Positions 26,206 through 35,490 of a stretch of 64,000 nucleotides of DNA are shown piece by piece (position 1 is the first letter of the stretch; each line of letters opens with the position of its first letter). The stretch covers positions 82,224-146,223 of the forward strand of contig NZ_FWWT01000023.1 in the NCBI RefSeq assembly GCF_900176035.1, given 5' to 3'. Origin of the DNA: Desulfonispora thiosulfatigenes DSM 11270. Its GTDB lineage: Bacteria > Bacillota > Peptococcia > Peptococcales > Desulfonisporaceae. The notes below the pieces were generated by a model. The model saw only the letters and a program-made list of their open reading frames with translations. It did no database searches and was not told the DNA's origin. A program made the translations under genes and the position numbers.

Positions 26206-27675
26206 TTATTTATGTAGCATTAAAAGTTCTTCAACAATTTCTTTGTCATCAAATGGGTATTTTTTTCCGTTTATTTCTTGATATGTTTCATGACCTTTAC
26301 CCGCAATTATTATTATATCTCCTTCATGGGCAACTTCTACAGCTTTTTTTATGGCATCCTTACGATTAATGATTATTTCATATTGTTCATTGCTGATTTC
26401 TTTTTGAATACCTGGTAAAATATCTTTTATTATAGCTTCTGGATTCTCAGTTCTTGGATTATCAGAAGTAACTATGCAGTAGTCACTATACTTAGCGGCT
26501 GCTTCTCCCATTTTAGGGCGTTTGCTCTTATCACGATCCCCACCACAGCCAAAAACTGTAATTATTTTATTTTGCACAAACTCTTTAGCTGTTGTTAATA
26601 TATTAACCAAACTATCAGCAGTATGAGCATAATCTATGATTACCGAAAATCCACAAGAATTATTTATAACCTGAAACCTTCCAGCAACTCCATTTATTTC
26701 TTCTATAGTTTTTATTGCTTTTTTCAGTGGAATATTGATACTACTTGCTACAGCTAAGGCTGCTAGAGAATTGTATACATTGAACTTACCAGTGAGTTTT
26801 AAATTCACTTTAGTCTTATTTACGTTATATTCTACACCTTTAGCACTTATTTTAATTTCTTCTGCTTTAAAATCAGTATCCTCTTCTATACTATAGCTTA
26901 TTTTATTACCCCTATATTTTTGCAATAATAGTTTACCCCATTCATCATCTTTATTAATAATGGCGTACTTTTTTTGCTTTTTAGATGATTCATTAGTAAG
27001 TTCAAAAAATAACTTTGATTTTGCATTGAAATAATTCTCCATCGTTTCATGATAATCCAAATGATCTTGAGTTAAATTTGTAAAAACTGCTATATCAAAT
27101 TCAGATCCTCTAACACGCATTAAGTCTAATGCATGAGAACTAACTTCCATGATAACATACGTAACATCTTTTTGAACCATTTGCGCAAAAAGTTCTTGTA
27201 AGTCTCTAGACTCAGGAGTAGTTCTTTCTACAGGTAAAATTTCAGAACCTATTCTATTATGTATTGTACCAATTAAGCCAACTTTTTCTCCCTGTTCCTC
27301 TAAAATTTTTGCTATTAAATTAGAGGTGGTTGTTTTACCATTAGTTCCAGTTATCCCAATAAGAGTGAAGTTTCTTGAAGGATATCCAAAGTATTTTGCA
27401 CTTAAATCAGCTAAAGCTGCTCTACTATCTGAAACTAATATCCATGGATAATCATGTGAGCAATAATTTTTGTCTTCTATTAAAACAATACTTGCCCCAT
27501 TTTTTAAAGCATCATTTATATAATGATGTCCATTAACTTTAAAACCTTTAATGGCGATAAATAAATCTCCTTCTTTTATAGAACGAGAATCATATTGTAT
27601 TCCCTTTAAATCAATATCATCTATATTATGGCTATCTAAAATATTATAATCATACATTAACTTCTCTATTTGCAT
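26206..27675 (-). CDS. murE: UDP-N-acetylmuramoyl-tripeptide synthetase (third residue ligase)
   Basis: 489 residues. MurE adds the diamino acid to UDP-MurNAc-L-Ala-D-Glu. P-loop ITGTNGKTTTSNLIAKIL, NLTQDHLDYHETMENYF and the catalytic core VIIDYAHTADSLVNIL are present. The specificity loop reads SDNPRTENPEAIIKDI, matching the DNPR motif associated with meso-diaminopimelate, so a DAP-type wall is predicted. A ~90-nt gap separates it from the upstream PBP. Confidence 0.96.
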   Translation of the reverse strand: MQIEKLMYDYNILDSHNIDDIDLKGIQYDSRSIKEGDLFIAIKGFKVNGHHYINDALKNGASIVLIEDKNYCSHDYPWILVSDSRAALADLSAKYFGYPSRNFTLIGITGTNGKTTTSNLIAKILEEQGEKVGLIGTIHNRIGSEILPVERTTPESRDLQELFAQMVQKDVTYVIMEVSSHALDLMRVRGSEFDIAVFTNLTQDHLDYHETMENYFNAKSKLFFELTNESSKKQKKYAIINKDDEWGKLLLQKYRGNKISYSIEEDTDFKAEEIKISAKGVEYNVNKTKVNLKLTGKFNVYNSLAALAVASSINIPLKKAIKTIEEINGVAGRFQVINNSCGFSVIIDYAHTADSLVNILTTAKEFVQNKIITVFGCGGDRDKSKRPKMGEAAAKYSDYCIVTSDNPRTENPEAIIKDILPGIQKEISNEQYEIIINRKDAIKKAVEVAHEGDIIIIAGKGHETYQEINGKKYPFDDKEIVEELLMLHK

Positions 27676-27766
27676 TAACTGAATCCTCCTTGTTATACTT
27701 TACTCTGAATATTATAGACCATTATTTAAATTATTAAAATCATTAGAAAAAAAAGAAACTTAGGCC

Positions 27767-29878
27767 TCATGGGCCCATAGTTTCCTCTACGTTTTCTTGA
27801 TTAAGTGGTGTGAACCTTATCGTTACTGTAGTTCCCTTTTCCACTTTCGTACCTGGAAGAGGTTCTTGGAGAGAAGCTAATCCGCTACCTTGAGCTGCTA
27901 TTTTTAATTCTAACTTAGATAATATAGAACTTGCTTCTCGTATTGTTGTGTCTTTTAAATCAGGTACTACCACCATGTTTGATGATTTATCTTTAGTATA
28001 AATTAAAACATTACTACCCTTATTTACTTGCGTACCAACTGGAGGCAAGGTAAGTAATATTTCTTCACCTTCCCCTTGTTTCTGATATTTCAAGCCTGCT
28101 TTTTTTAATTTATCAATAGCTGCATTCATTTTTAAACTTTTAATATCAGGTATTATAACCTTTTCTTCTTTTTTCTCTTCCTTTGTTATTTCTGCAGGAA
28201 CATTTAAATAACGTAGTGTATCTCTTACTATACCCTGAAACACTGGTGCTGCCACCTGACCACCAAAATATACACCTTTTGGTGAATCGACAACTACTAA
28301 GCATGCTATTTGTGGATCATTTGCAGGAGCAAATCCAGTAAATGAAGCAATATATTCACTTCTAGAATATCCCCCACCTGGTAATATTTTTTGAGCCGTT
28401 CCAGTTTTACCTGCGATTTTATAACCTTCTATTTTTGCATTACTACCTGTACCTTCACTAACAACTGATTCTAAAATTTCTTTTAATTCATCAGATGTTT
28501 CTTTTGAAATAACTTGCTGTATTGGTTCAGGTTCAATTTTCTTTATAAGTTTTCCTTCATAATCTCTGATCTCTTTAACTAAACGAGGTTTCATAAGCCA
28601 ACCATCATTAGCTATTGCAGAGATTGCCCTTACTAACTGAATAGGTGTAACTGCATTTGCCTGACCCATGGACATACTACCTAAATCAATGTCCTTAGCT
28701 CTAGATTTAGGCACTAAAATTCCAGTAGCTTCACCTGGTAATTCAATTCCTGTTTTTTTACCAAATTCAAATCCTAGTAAATATTTATAAAAGTCTTCTT
28801 TTCCTAATTTAAGACCTGAACTAACAAAAACTGGATTGCAAGAATTTTGTACTCCTTCAACAAAGTCCTGACTTCCATGTCCTTGATGCTTCCAACACTT
28901 AATTTTATCTTTACCTACTTTTATGTATCCAGGGCAATAAAATCTATCATTCTTCTTAACTACTTTTTCTTCTAGTACAGCAGCAGCTGTTACCGGTTTA
29001 AAAGTTGATCCTGGCTCATAAGCATCTGAAATTGCAAAATTTCGCCATGAACTATTGTCAAAATCAGCATAATTATTAGGGTCAAATACGGGTCTATTTG
29101 CCATAGCTAGAATCGAACCTGTCTTAATATCCATCACAATGATAGCTGCTGCTTTGGCTTGTTTAAGTTTTATAACGTTATCTAATTCCCTTTCCACAAT
29201 ATACTGTATAGTTTCATCTATCGTTAAATACAAACTATGACCATCTCGTGGCATGACATATTGGTGCAGGGCATTTGGTATTTCTCTATTTAAAGCATCA
29301 TATTCAATCATGATCTTACCTGAAACCCCTCGAAGTACGCTATCATAACTTAACTCAAGTCCATTCAAACCTTGGTTGTCAATTCCAGCAAAACCGAGTA
29401 CATGAGCAGCTAGCTTACCTTTGGGATAGTATCTTTGGTTTTCTTCAACAAAACTTACACCTTTAAGCTTAAGTTCTTTTAACTCTTTAATCTTTTCATC
29501 TGGTACTCTTCTTTTAATCCATTCAAATGCTACATTTTTTTTTAACTTTTCTTCTACCTTGTTTTTATCCATTTCTAGTATTTCAGATAATTTAGTTGCT
29601 GTCTCTTCTAGTTTATCTTTATCTTTAAGTTGAGCAGGAACAGCATAAATTGAACCTGTACTGACACTAATAGCTAGGGGGCTCCCATTACTATCATAAA
29701 TAACTCCTCTTTTAGCCTTTACCTCGATATCTCTTAGTCGATTATTGATTGCCTTACCTTGTAATTCTTCTCCTTGGATAAATTGAACCCAAAACACTCT
29801 AATGACTAATAAAGAGATTAAAACAGCCGTACACAAAAAAACAAATCCAATTCTTTTTTTCATAGATAAATTAATCAA
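27767..29878 (-). CDS. SpoVD/FtsI-type penicillin-binding transpeptidase with two PASTA domains
   Basis: About 703 residues. It has one N-terminal membrane helix, a PBP dimerisation domain (residues ~50-200), and a transpeptidase domain with the Ser-X-X-Lys active site EPGSTFKPVT, SCN of motif 2, and KTG of motif 3 in AGKTGTAQ. Two C-terminal PASTA repeats begin near residues 580 and 645 (VIIPDIKSL and VVVPDLKDT). PASTA-bearing class B PBPs at this place are SpoVD or PBP2B; the single copy here could serve either division or spore cortex. The TTG at 29878 is 8 nt from GGAG; a GTG at 29887 abuts that site and seems less likely. Confidence 0.92.
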   Translation of the reverse strand: MINLSMKKRIGFVFLCTAVLISLLVIRVFWVQFIQGEELQGKAINNRLRDIEVKAKRGVIYDSNGSPLAISVSTGSIYAVPAQLKDKDKLEETATKLSEILEMDKNKVEEKLKKNVAFEWIKRRVPDEKIKELKELKLKGVSFVEENQRYYPKGKLAAHVLGFAGIDNQGLNGLELSYDSVLRGVSGKIMIEYDALNREIPNALHQYVMPRDGHSLYLTIDETIQYIVERELDNVIKLKQAKAAAIIVMDIKTGSILAMANRPVFDPNNYADFDNSSWRNFAISDAYEPGSTFKPVTAAAVLEEKVVKKNDRFYCPGYIKVGKDKIKCWKHQGHGSQDFVEGVQNSCNPVFVSSGLKLGKEDFYKYLLGFEFGKKTGIELPGEATGILVPKSRAKDIDLGSMSMGQANAVTPIQLVRAISAIANDGWLMKPRLVKEIRDYEGKLIKKIEPEPIQQVISKETSDELKEILESVVSEGTGSNAKIEGYKIAGKTGTAQKILPGGGYSRSEYIASFTGFAPANDPQIACLVVVDSPKGVYFGGQVAAPVFQGIVRDTLRYLNVPAEITKEEKKEEKVIIPDIKSLKMNAAIDKLKKAGLKYQKQGEGEEILLTLPPVGTQVNKGSNVLIYTKDKSSNMVVVPDLKDTTIREASSILSKLELKIAAQGSGLASLQEPLPGTKVEKGTTVTIRFTPLNQENVEETMGP

Positions 29879-29895
29879 ACTAACCACTCCAATAT

Positions 29896-30396
29896 TTAAT
29901 CAACCTTATTAAAACTATTGGAAATAAAACTTTGAACATTTTTAATAAAGCCTTCTTCTTCATTTATATTTGTAGGAAACTTCATATTATTCTCAATTTC
30001 TTTTTTATTATTTTTTTCTACATAAATATAGTTGTTTGTATCAGGATAAATCATTCCAATTTTTGCTGCTGATTGTTCAACTTTTTCTAAAGAAGTTAAA
30101 GAAGCAATATTTAATTTCAATTTTTCATTATTTTCTTTTAAATCTTCTATTTCTTGTTTTAAATTTGTAACATCATGACCTAATCCATTTAACCAAACAT
30201 TTTGAGCCACAAAACTAAAACAAACTAGAAAAAATATAGAAATTAAACTAACATGCGGTGTTACTTTTACTAACCATATTTTACTTTTATTCTTTTTATT
30301 TTTCTTTTTTGGTGCTTTATGATTTCTTGTTTTAGGATGTACCTCATACTCAGGTACATAATTTGTACCCACTGCTTTTTTATTAGCCATTACCAA
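29896..30396 (-). CDS. ftsL: FtsL-like septum protein
   Basis: 166 residues with a basic, lysine-rich cytoplasmic tail of ~45 residues, one membrane helix (VSLISIFFLVCFSFVA), and an extracytoplasmic leucine-zipper coiled coil (LKQEIEDLKENNEKLKLNIASL). The next segment, VEQSAAKIGMIYPDTNNYIYV, is typical of FtsL, which joins FtsB (DivIC) and FtsQ (DivIB) at the septum. Sequence identity in this family is low, so position between rsmH and the class B PBP is the best support. The TTG start at 30396 is 8 nt after AGGGGG; ATG 30390 is the alternative. Confidence 0.85.
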   Translation of the reverse strand: MVMANKKAVGTNYVPEYEVHPKTRNHKAPKKKNKKNKSKIWLVKVTPHVSLISIFFLVCFSFVAQNVWLNGLGHDVTNLKQEIEDLKENNEKLKLNIASLTSLEKVEQSAAKIGMIYPDTNNYIYVEKNNKKEIENNMKFPTNINEEEGFIKNVQSFISNSFNKVD

Positions 30397-30436
30397 GTTA
30401 TTCGCCCCCTAAAAAATTTAGAACTTAAAATCATGA

Positions 30437-31372
30437 CTATAATTTAACTGCTACCCTGAGTTTTGCACTTCTTGCTCTATGATTTATGTTTTCTTCTTCT
30501 TCACTAGCAGAAATTGGTTTGCGTGTTAATACCTTTATCTCGCGTTTTTTATCACACATACATATTGGTAACTCTTTTGCACAAACGCAATCTAAGCTTA
30601 AATACTTAAACTTTTCTTTTACTATCCGGTCTTCTAAAGAATGAAATGTTATAATTCCAATTCTTCCACCCTTGTTTAAAGCTTGTACTGCTTTTTCTAT
30701 TGTCTTTTCTAATACCTCTAATTCACGGTTAACTTCAATTCTAATTGCTTGAAATGTTCTTTTTGCTGGGTGTGGTCCGTTTAATCTAGCCTTTTTGGGT
30801 ATTGCTTTTTTTATTACATCTACCAACTGTCCCGTTGTTTCAATAGGACTTGTACTTCGTTCTGCGACAATAAATTCTGCTATTCTTTTTGCCCAGCGTT
30901 CTTCACCATAAAGGTTAATAATATTATGTAACTTTTCTTCTGTGTAGGTATTAACTAGTTCCTTTGCAGTAAACTCATTTGTCTGATCCATCCTCATATC
31001 AAGTGGTGCATCTATATTATAACTAAATCCTCTTTCACCTTCATCTAATTGATGAGAGGACACACCAATATCAAAAAATATCCCATCTACACCTAACGGA
31101 GATATTTTATTTATTACTTCTCGCACATTCTCATAATTTGTATTTACATAAGTCACATTGTTTTCGTATTCTTTTAAATATATTTTAGCAGCATTGATTG
31201 CATTTATATCCTGGTCTAATGCAATTAAATGTCCACCAGGTATTATTTTTTCTAAAAAATGTTTACTATGACCTCCTCCTCCTAATGTACAGTCTACGAA
31301 CTTTTCCCCTGGTTTTGGATCCATTAAATTAATTGATTCTTTTAAAAGAACTGGTATATGTTCAAAATTCAT
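30437..31372 (-). CDS. rsmH: 16S rRNA (cytosine1402-N4)-methyltransferase
   Basis: 311 residues. RsmH (MraW) methylates the P-site region of 16S rRNA using SAM. It has HIPVLLKESI, the SAM motif FVDCTLGGGGHSKHFL, GIFFDIGVSSHQLDEGERGFSY, and FHSLEDRIVKEKFK. It follows mraZ by 18 nt, as in most dcw clusters. Confidence 0.97.
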   Translation of the reverse strand: MNFEHIPVLLKESINLMDPKPGEKFVDCTLGGGGHSKHFLEKIIPGGHLIALDQDINAINAAKIYLKEYENNVTYVNTNYENVREVINKISPLGVDGIFFDIGVSSHQLDEGERGFSYNIDAPLDMRMDQTNEFTAKELVNTYTEEKLHNIINLYGEERWAKRIAEFIVAERSTSPIETTGQLVDVIKKAIPKKARLNGPHPAKRTFQAIRIEVNRELEVLEKTIEKAVQALNKGGRIGIITFHSLEDRIVKEKFKYLSLDCVCAKELPICMCDKKREIKVLTRKPISASEEEENINHRARSAKLRVAVKL

Positions 31373-31390
31373 CTTTCAATCTCCCTCGTT

Positions 31391-31828
31391 TTATAACTCA
31401 ATATCAAATTCAATCATTTTCTCAGCTAATTCTTCATATGAGTCTTCAGTATCATTTATATAATTATCCCAATTTTCCTTACTCCAGATTTCTATCCTAC
31501 TCGAAATCCCTGCAATCACAACATTTTTCTTTAAGTCTGCATATGTCCGTAGATTTAAAGGCAACAGAACTCTTCCTTGCTTATCTAATAAACCCTCTAC
31601 AGCACCTGAGAAAAAAAATCTGGCAAATGCACGTGCATCTTTCTTTGTAAAAGGTAAACTTCTTAATTTAGTTTCTAACTTACTCCATTCACTTTGAGGA
31701 TAAACAAAAAGACATCCTTCTAAGCCTTTTGTGATAACAAAATCATCCCCCAAAGCTTCTCTGTACTTTGCTGGCATAATTAGGCGACCTTTATCATCTA
31801 TAGTATGTTGAAATTCACCTATAAACAT
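31391..31828 (-). CDS. mraZ: Transcriptional regulator MraZ
   Basis: 145 residues made of two SpoVT/AbrB-like halves, each with a [12 protein letters not shown] or [13 protein letters not shown] motif. MraZ rings bind direct repeats ahead of the dcw operon and adjust its expression. It is the first gene of the cluster and has a fourfold operator just upstream, so autoregulation is likely. The only ribosome site is GGTGAG, itself part of a fifth repeat-like sequence. Confidence 0.96.
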   Translation of the reverse strand: MFIGEFQHTIDDKGRLIMPAKYREALGDDFVITKGLEGCLFVYPQSEWSKLETKLRSLPFTKKDARAFARFFFSGAVEGLLDKQGRVLLPLNLRTYADLKKNVVIAGISSRIEIWSKENWDNYINDTEDSYEELAEKMIEFDIEL

Positions 31829-31852
31829 ACCAGCTCACCACTTTCTACTCTG

Positions 31853-31892
31853 CATTCACCACTACTCACCACTACTTACCACTATCAACCAC
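31853..31892 (-). promoter_or_regulatory. MraZ operator: four 10-bp direct repeats
   Basis: On the minus strand the units GTGGTTGATA, GTGGTAAGTA, GTGGTGAGTA and GTGGTGAATG follow each other without gaps. GTGG-type boxes repeated every 10 bp are the known MraZ target. A further GTGGTGAG lies at about 31835-31842 next to the ribosome site. Confidence 0.88.
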
Positions 31893-32014
31893 TTTATTCG
31901 TCTTGTTAGTTAAATTTTCCTGCTTTAACTGACTAAAAAAATATATGCAATTTATGACAATCTTCGCAATCAGAAAATTTATAGACATTTATTAAAATTA
32001 TTCTGTAAAAGGCA

Positions 32015-32036
32015 CAAAAAAAAACCCTTTCGGGTT
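32015..32036 (-). terminator. Terminator overlapping the stop of the small export protein gene
   Basis: AACCC/GGGTT with loop GAAA on the minus strand is followed by nine T. It insulates the dcw operon from upstream transcription. The remaining gap 31893-32014 is AT-rich and presumably holds the mraZ promoter. Confidence 0.8.
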
Positions 32037-32577
32037 AATTTCTTTTTTTCTTTATAAACCAAATAGCTATACTTAAAATAAACAAACCAGCTATTATATA
32101 TTCAAAATCATAAATTAGAGAAGATAATTGCTTTGCCCCTGTACTAGCTAATGTTATAGCAATACCTGCAGTAACCATTCCAAGAGTAAGTGAAATTAAA
32201 GCATACCAAAATCTTATTCCTAATAAAAACGCAACCACTGCACCAGAATATATCCCTGTTCCTGGTAAAGGTACAGCAACAAAAAGCAATAAACCTATTG
32301 CACCATACTTTTCGACATTCCCACTTTTTTTCCTAGTTTTCATTAGAAACTTTTGATAGTAATTATTTATTTTCGGCACTTTATTTATTATATCACTTAT
32401 AGGATTTAATAATAATAACAATGGTATTATAGGTAAGAAATTTCCAATACAGGCCAGAAGAAACGTCTTTATGGGTGATAATCCTATATAGATACCATAT
32501 GGAATTGATACCCTTAGTTCCCCAAGTGGAACAGTTGATAAAAGTAAAACCTTCCATTCGTTTAAAGAAAACTCCAC
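32035..32577 (-). CDS. COG2426-family small multidrug export-like membrane protein
   Basis: 180 residues with four or five membrane helices. Family features are the N-terminal STVPLGELRVSIPYGI and the mid-protein VAVPLPGTGIYSGAVVAFLLGI, both typical of the COG2426/QacE-like 'small multi-drug export' group, whose real substrate is unknown. It lies between the replication gene dnaI and mraZ and is likely a separate unit ending in its own terminator. Confidence 0.8.
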   Translation of the reverse strand: MEFSLNEWKVLLLSTVPLGELRVSIPYGIYIGLSPIKTFLLACIGNFLPIIPLLLLLNPISDIINKVPKINNYYQKFLMKTRKKSGNVEKYGAIGLLLFVAVPLPGTGIYSGAVVAFLLGIRFWYALISLTLGMVTAGIAITLASTGAKQLSSLIYDFEYIIAGLFILSIAIWFIKKKRN

Positions 32578-32640
32578 CGCATTACCTCCTGAATAATATA
32601 TATAAATAATCTATATGCATTTACAATCATATTATTGTAC

Positions 32641-33599
32641 CTATTTTTTCTCTGAAATTTGTCTACTTCTTTTTAATTCTCTAATACTCATTTCGGATTC
32701 AAAATAAAATATATCGGCCTTTTCAATAATACGATCAGTTATTCTAGCTCCATATTTAACTTGTAAATTTTTGATACTCAAATTACTATTTATAATCCAA
32801 GGTTTGTCTAGAATATTTCTGTCTTCTATTAACATTCTTATTTGAGTTTCAGCAAATGGAGTTAAACTTTCTGTTCCTAAATCATCTATAACTAATAAAT
32901 CTACTTCTTTTAAATATTCTAATTGCTTGTTACACTCTAAACTACCTCCATCACGCTGATACTTATACTCCCTGATTATATCAAGTAAATCATCTATTCT
33001 TTTATATATAACCGTTTTTCTTTGATTCATAGCTAAATTTGCAATAGCTACAGAAAGGTGAGTTTTACCCCTACCTACGTCCCCTGTGAAAAACAAGTTA
33101 TTTTGACCCTCTTTTGCAACTATTTTTCTCACGAAGTCTTTGCATCTTTCTATTTTTTTACTCATTGCTATCGGATCTTTATAATATGATAGTTTAAAAT
33201 TATCAAAGGTTTGCACTTGCATATTACCTTTAATTCCGCTTTTAAAAAACAATTGATCAAAATGTTCTTGTTTATAACAATCACATAAAACTCCTGGTCT
33301 TACATAGCCCTTATCTTTACACGTAGAACAATTCCATTTTGGTTCATAAATATCAAGAGAAATTGAATTTGCTTTGAGTATTAGAGTCTTTTCTTCTAAT
33401 AATTGATTCATTTGTTCATCTATAATCTTAGCCTTAGAATAGTTCTTTTCATAGAGTCCTACTTTAATCCTTTGCATACTTAACTTACTTATTTCTTCAC
33501 TAATTTCTCTTAAACGGGGAAAGCAATTATGTAGCTCTCTTATTCTTAATTCACATTCATTAATCTTTTTTTAATCAAAGCTTCCCGGTCTAACAACAT
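32641..33599 (-). CDS. dnaI: DnaI/DnaC-type helicase loader ATPase, frameshift near the start
   Basis: DnaI loads the replicative helicase. The long reading frame (from 33477, 278 residues) has an N-terminal zinc-type motif CSTCKDKGYV...CDC, Walker A FTGDVGRGKTHLSVAIAN, and Walker B LLVIDDLGTE. The true start is probably ATG 33599, behind a strong GGAGGAG, but that frame stops at 33546 after 17 codons. Adding one A to the run of seven A at 33566-33572 joins the parts into a ~319-residue protein, the usual length for DnaI. It follows the DnaD-like gene by 12 nt. Confidence 0.88.
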
Positions 33600-33611
33600 T
33601 TTACTCCTCCT

Positions 33612-34553
33612 CTATTCAACAAGATAATCTAAATCTCTGATTACATTTTGGTTTTCTTTAGGCTGATTTTCTTTAATATTTTTCTTTTCGTACTTTTTAT
33701 TTTGTTTTTGTTGTTCTCTTTCTTTTTGACTTTCTATTAGTTTGTCCGTATTCATAATTCCTTCTTTATACCAATTTTCTAAAATAGAATCTATATATTT
33801 GAAGGAAGGGTCACTTGCATATATGGTTTGTTCGACAGCTCTTAAAACCATTTCATGTGAAAATTTCCATTCATTTGACCATTTTAAATAACATTCTTTT
33901 TCTACTTCAGTTGGATTGTTACGTTGACCTAAACGTTTTTTAATTTCAGATACCTTGTACGATGTATAGTTTAAATTTTCAATAAATCTCTTTAAACTTT
34001 CTTTATCTTCTACTTTTGCCCCAAAGACCATTTGTGCAAAAAATAAAAAAGCATAATTTTTGCGCAGATTTAATTGATAAAAAACAAATATTTCATAAAC
34101 TAATTCATTTGACCAATTATATCTTTGCACTACTTTTTGTATATCCATTTTTTCCTTTGCTGATAAAAAACGAGCTAACTTTTTTTCTGTGTTTTTAATT
34201 AATTCTGAATAGCTTAAGTCCTTTCCCCTACTTTCAAGCTGAGGATCTTCTTGTTCAATAAAACTTGACTCAACTCCTAATTTACTACTAATTAAATCAT
34301 ACATAGGTGAAAAATCAACCTTATTAGCATCTGGATACCAATTAATTAAACCCTTATTTTTCAAAGAATTTACAGCTAAAATTGCATATGAATCCTCTTT
34401 TTTTACTTGATTACACCCACAATAAAGGATATAGGAAATTTTACCTATATCCTCAAAAGTCAATCCTAAGGGTTCCATTAGACCAATTAGGTTTTTGGGT
34501 ATCCCGATGATACCATTTTCTAAAAACCAAGATGTAAAGTTTTGCTTACCCAT
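33612..34553 (-). CDS. DnaD/DnaB-domain replication initiation protein
   Basis: About 313 residues. An N-terminal winged-helix-like part (FTSWFLENGIIGIPKNLIGLMEPLGLTFEDIG) is followed by two DnaD-like helical domains (~residues 125-190 and ~215-275, the latter with YLKWSNEWKFSHEMVLRAVEQT and a YIDSILENWYKEGI ending). The tail is highly charged. Such proteins remodel origin DNA and help the helicase loader. An ATG at 34553 follows GGAGAGTG by 5 nt; a TTG at 34568 overlaps that site. Its position next to dnaI supports the role. Confidence 0.85.
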   Translation of the reverse strand: MGKQNFTSWFLENGIIGIPKNLIGLMEPLGLTFEDIGKISYILYCGCNQVKKEDSYAILAVNSLKNKGLINWYPDANKVDFSPMYDLISSKLGVESSFIEQEDPQLESRGKDLSYSELIKNTEKKLARFLSAKEKMDIQKVVQRYNWSNELVYEIFVFYQLNLRKNYAFLFFAQMVFGAKVEDKESLKRFIENLNYTSYKVSEIKKRLGQRNNPTEVEKECYLKWSNEWKFSHEMVLRAVEQTIYASDPSFKYIDSILENWYKEGIMNTDKLIESQKEREQQKQNKKYEKKNIKENQPKENQNVIRDLDYLVE

Positions 34554-34574
34554 TAAATCACTCTCCAAATGACA

Positions 34575-35390
34575 TTAGTTATCTTTTGGTTCAATCATTT
34601 TAACATGTACATCTATTCCTAAAACATTTAAACCAGCTAAGTTTTCTACTATATTTATAACTTCTTGTTGAAATTTTTGAATTCCCGTAATGATATTACT
34701 TCCATAATAAACTTTAACTTCAGAATAAATCTTAACTCCTTCATCTGAGAAGGTTATTTTAGACTTTATAATACTCTCTATAAGCTCAATTTTCGAACTA
34801 GCAACTTTAAGAAATTCTTCAATTACATGTTCTGAAATAACTAGCTTTCCTAGCATACTAAACCTAGGTCTAATAATAGTTCTTTCAACTTCCTTTTTCT
34901 GTCCTTTACGCACAAAAAATGATTTAAAGGAATCCATAAAATAATTAGGAAAGTCTTTTTTAATTTCAATAGTTGGTACAGGTATTACATGTTTTCCATA
35001 TTCGAATCTCATTTTTTTAGCTGTTTGTATATCTTTTGCCGATGATATATCTTCAATTTTTATAATTTCAGTAATATCTGGTAATTCTAATGCTGTAGCG
35101 ATTTTTTTTACCATTCTATCAGAAGTACCTAAAATCAATATTCTATCCGGCTTTACTTCTGTTATCTTCTCCTTAACATCTAGAGCATGATTTTCATCTA
35201 AAAAAATTGCTCTCTTTACTGCTTGAACAATGGTTAACTCTCTTTTAGCTGAAATACCTGCAAGTTTTTTTCCATCTTTAATTAATAAACCATCATCAAT
35301 AATGGTATCTATTTTTCTTTGATTTGCAAGATAATTAGCCTTGTGGCTTTTTCCAGTACCACTTGAACCTACTAGAGCAAAAATTTCCAT
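34575..35390 (-). CDS. P-loop ATPase with C-terminal Asp23-like domain, unknown function
   Basis: About 271 residues. The first ~170 residues hold a clear Walker A (FALVGSSGTGKSHKANYLA) and a DRILILGTSDRMV segment. The last ~100 residues (from LVISEHVIEEFLKVASSKI to the valine-rich LNVLGIDVHVKMI) resemble Asp23/Gls24 envelope-stress proteins, which have two such beta-alpha halves. The pairing suggests a nucleotide-regulated envelope or membrane-associated factor, but that is inference. GGAGGGG is 4 nt before the ATG at 35390. Neighbours are the replication genes and trpP, with a terminator between it and trpP. Confidence 0.65.
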   Translation of the reverse strand: MEIFALVGSSGTGKSHKANYLANQRKIDTIIDDGLLIKDGKKLAGISAKRELTIVQAVKRAIFLDENHALDVKEKITEVKPDRILILGTSDRMVKKIATALELPDITEIIKIEDISSAKDIQTAKKMRFEYGKHVIPVPTIEIKKDFPNYFMDSFKSFFVRKGQKKEVERTIIRPRFSMLGKLVISEHVIEEFLKVASSKIELIESIIKSKITFSDEGVKIYSEVKVYYGSNIITGIQKFQQEVINIVENLAGLNVLGIDVHVKMIEPKDN

Positions 35391-35462
35391 AATTCCCCTC
35401 CAAAAGCACACCTATTACTAAACTCTATTTTACTATAAAACTACCGATTATATTATAAAAAT

Positions 35463-35490
35463 TAAAAAAACTGAGGATTACTCCCCAGTT
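35463..35490 (-). terminator. Terminator at the end of trpP
   Basis: AACTGAGG (35469-35476) pairs with CCCCAGTT (35483-35490) with one mismatch. On the minus strand seven T follow. It overlaps the last codons of trpP. Confidence 0.75.
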
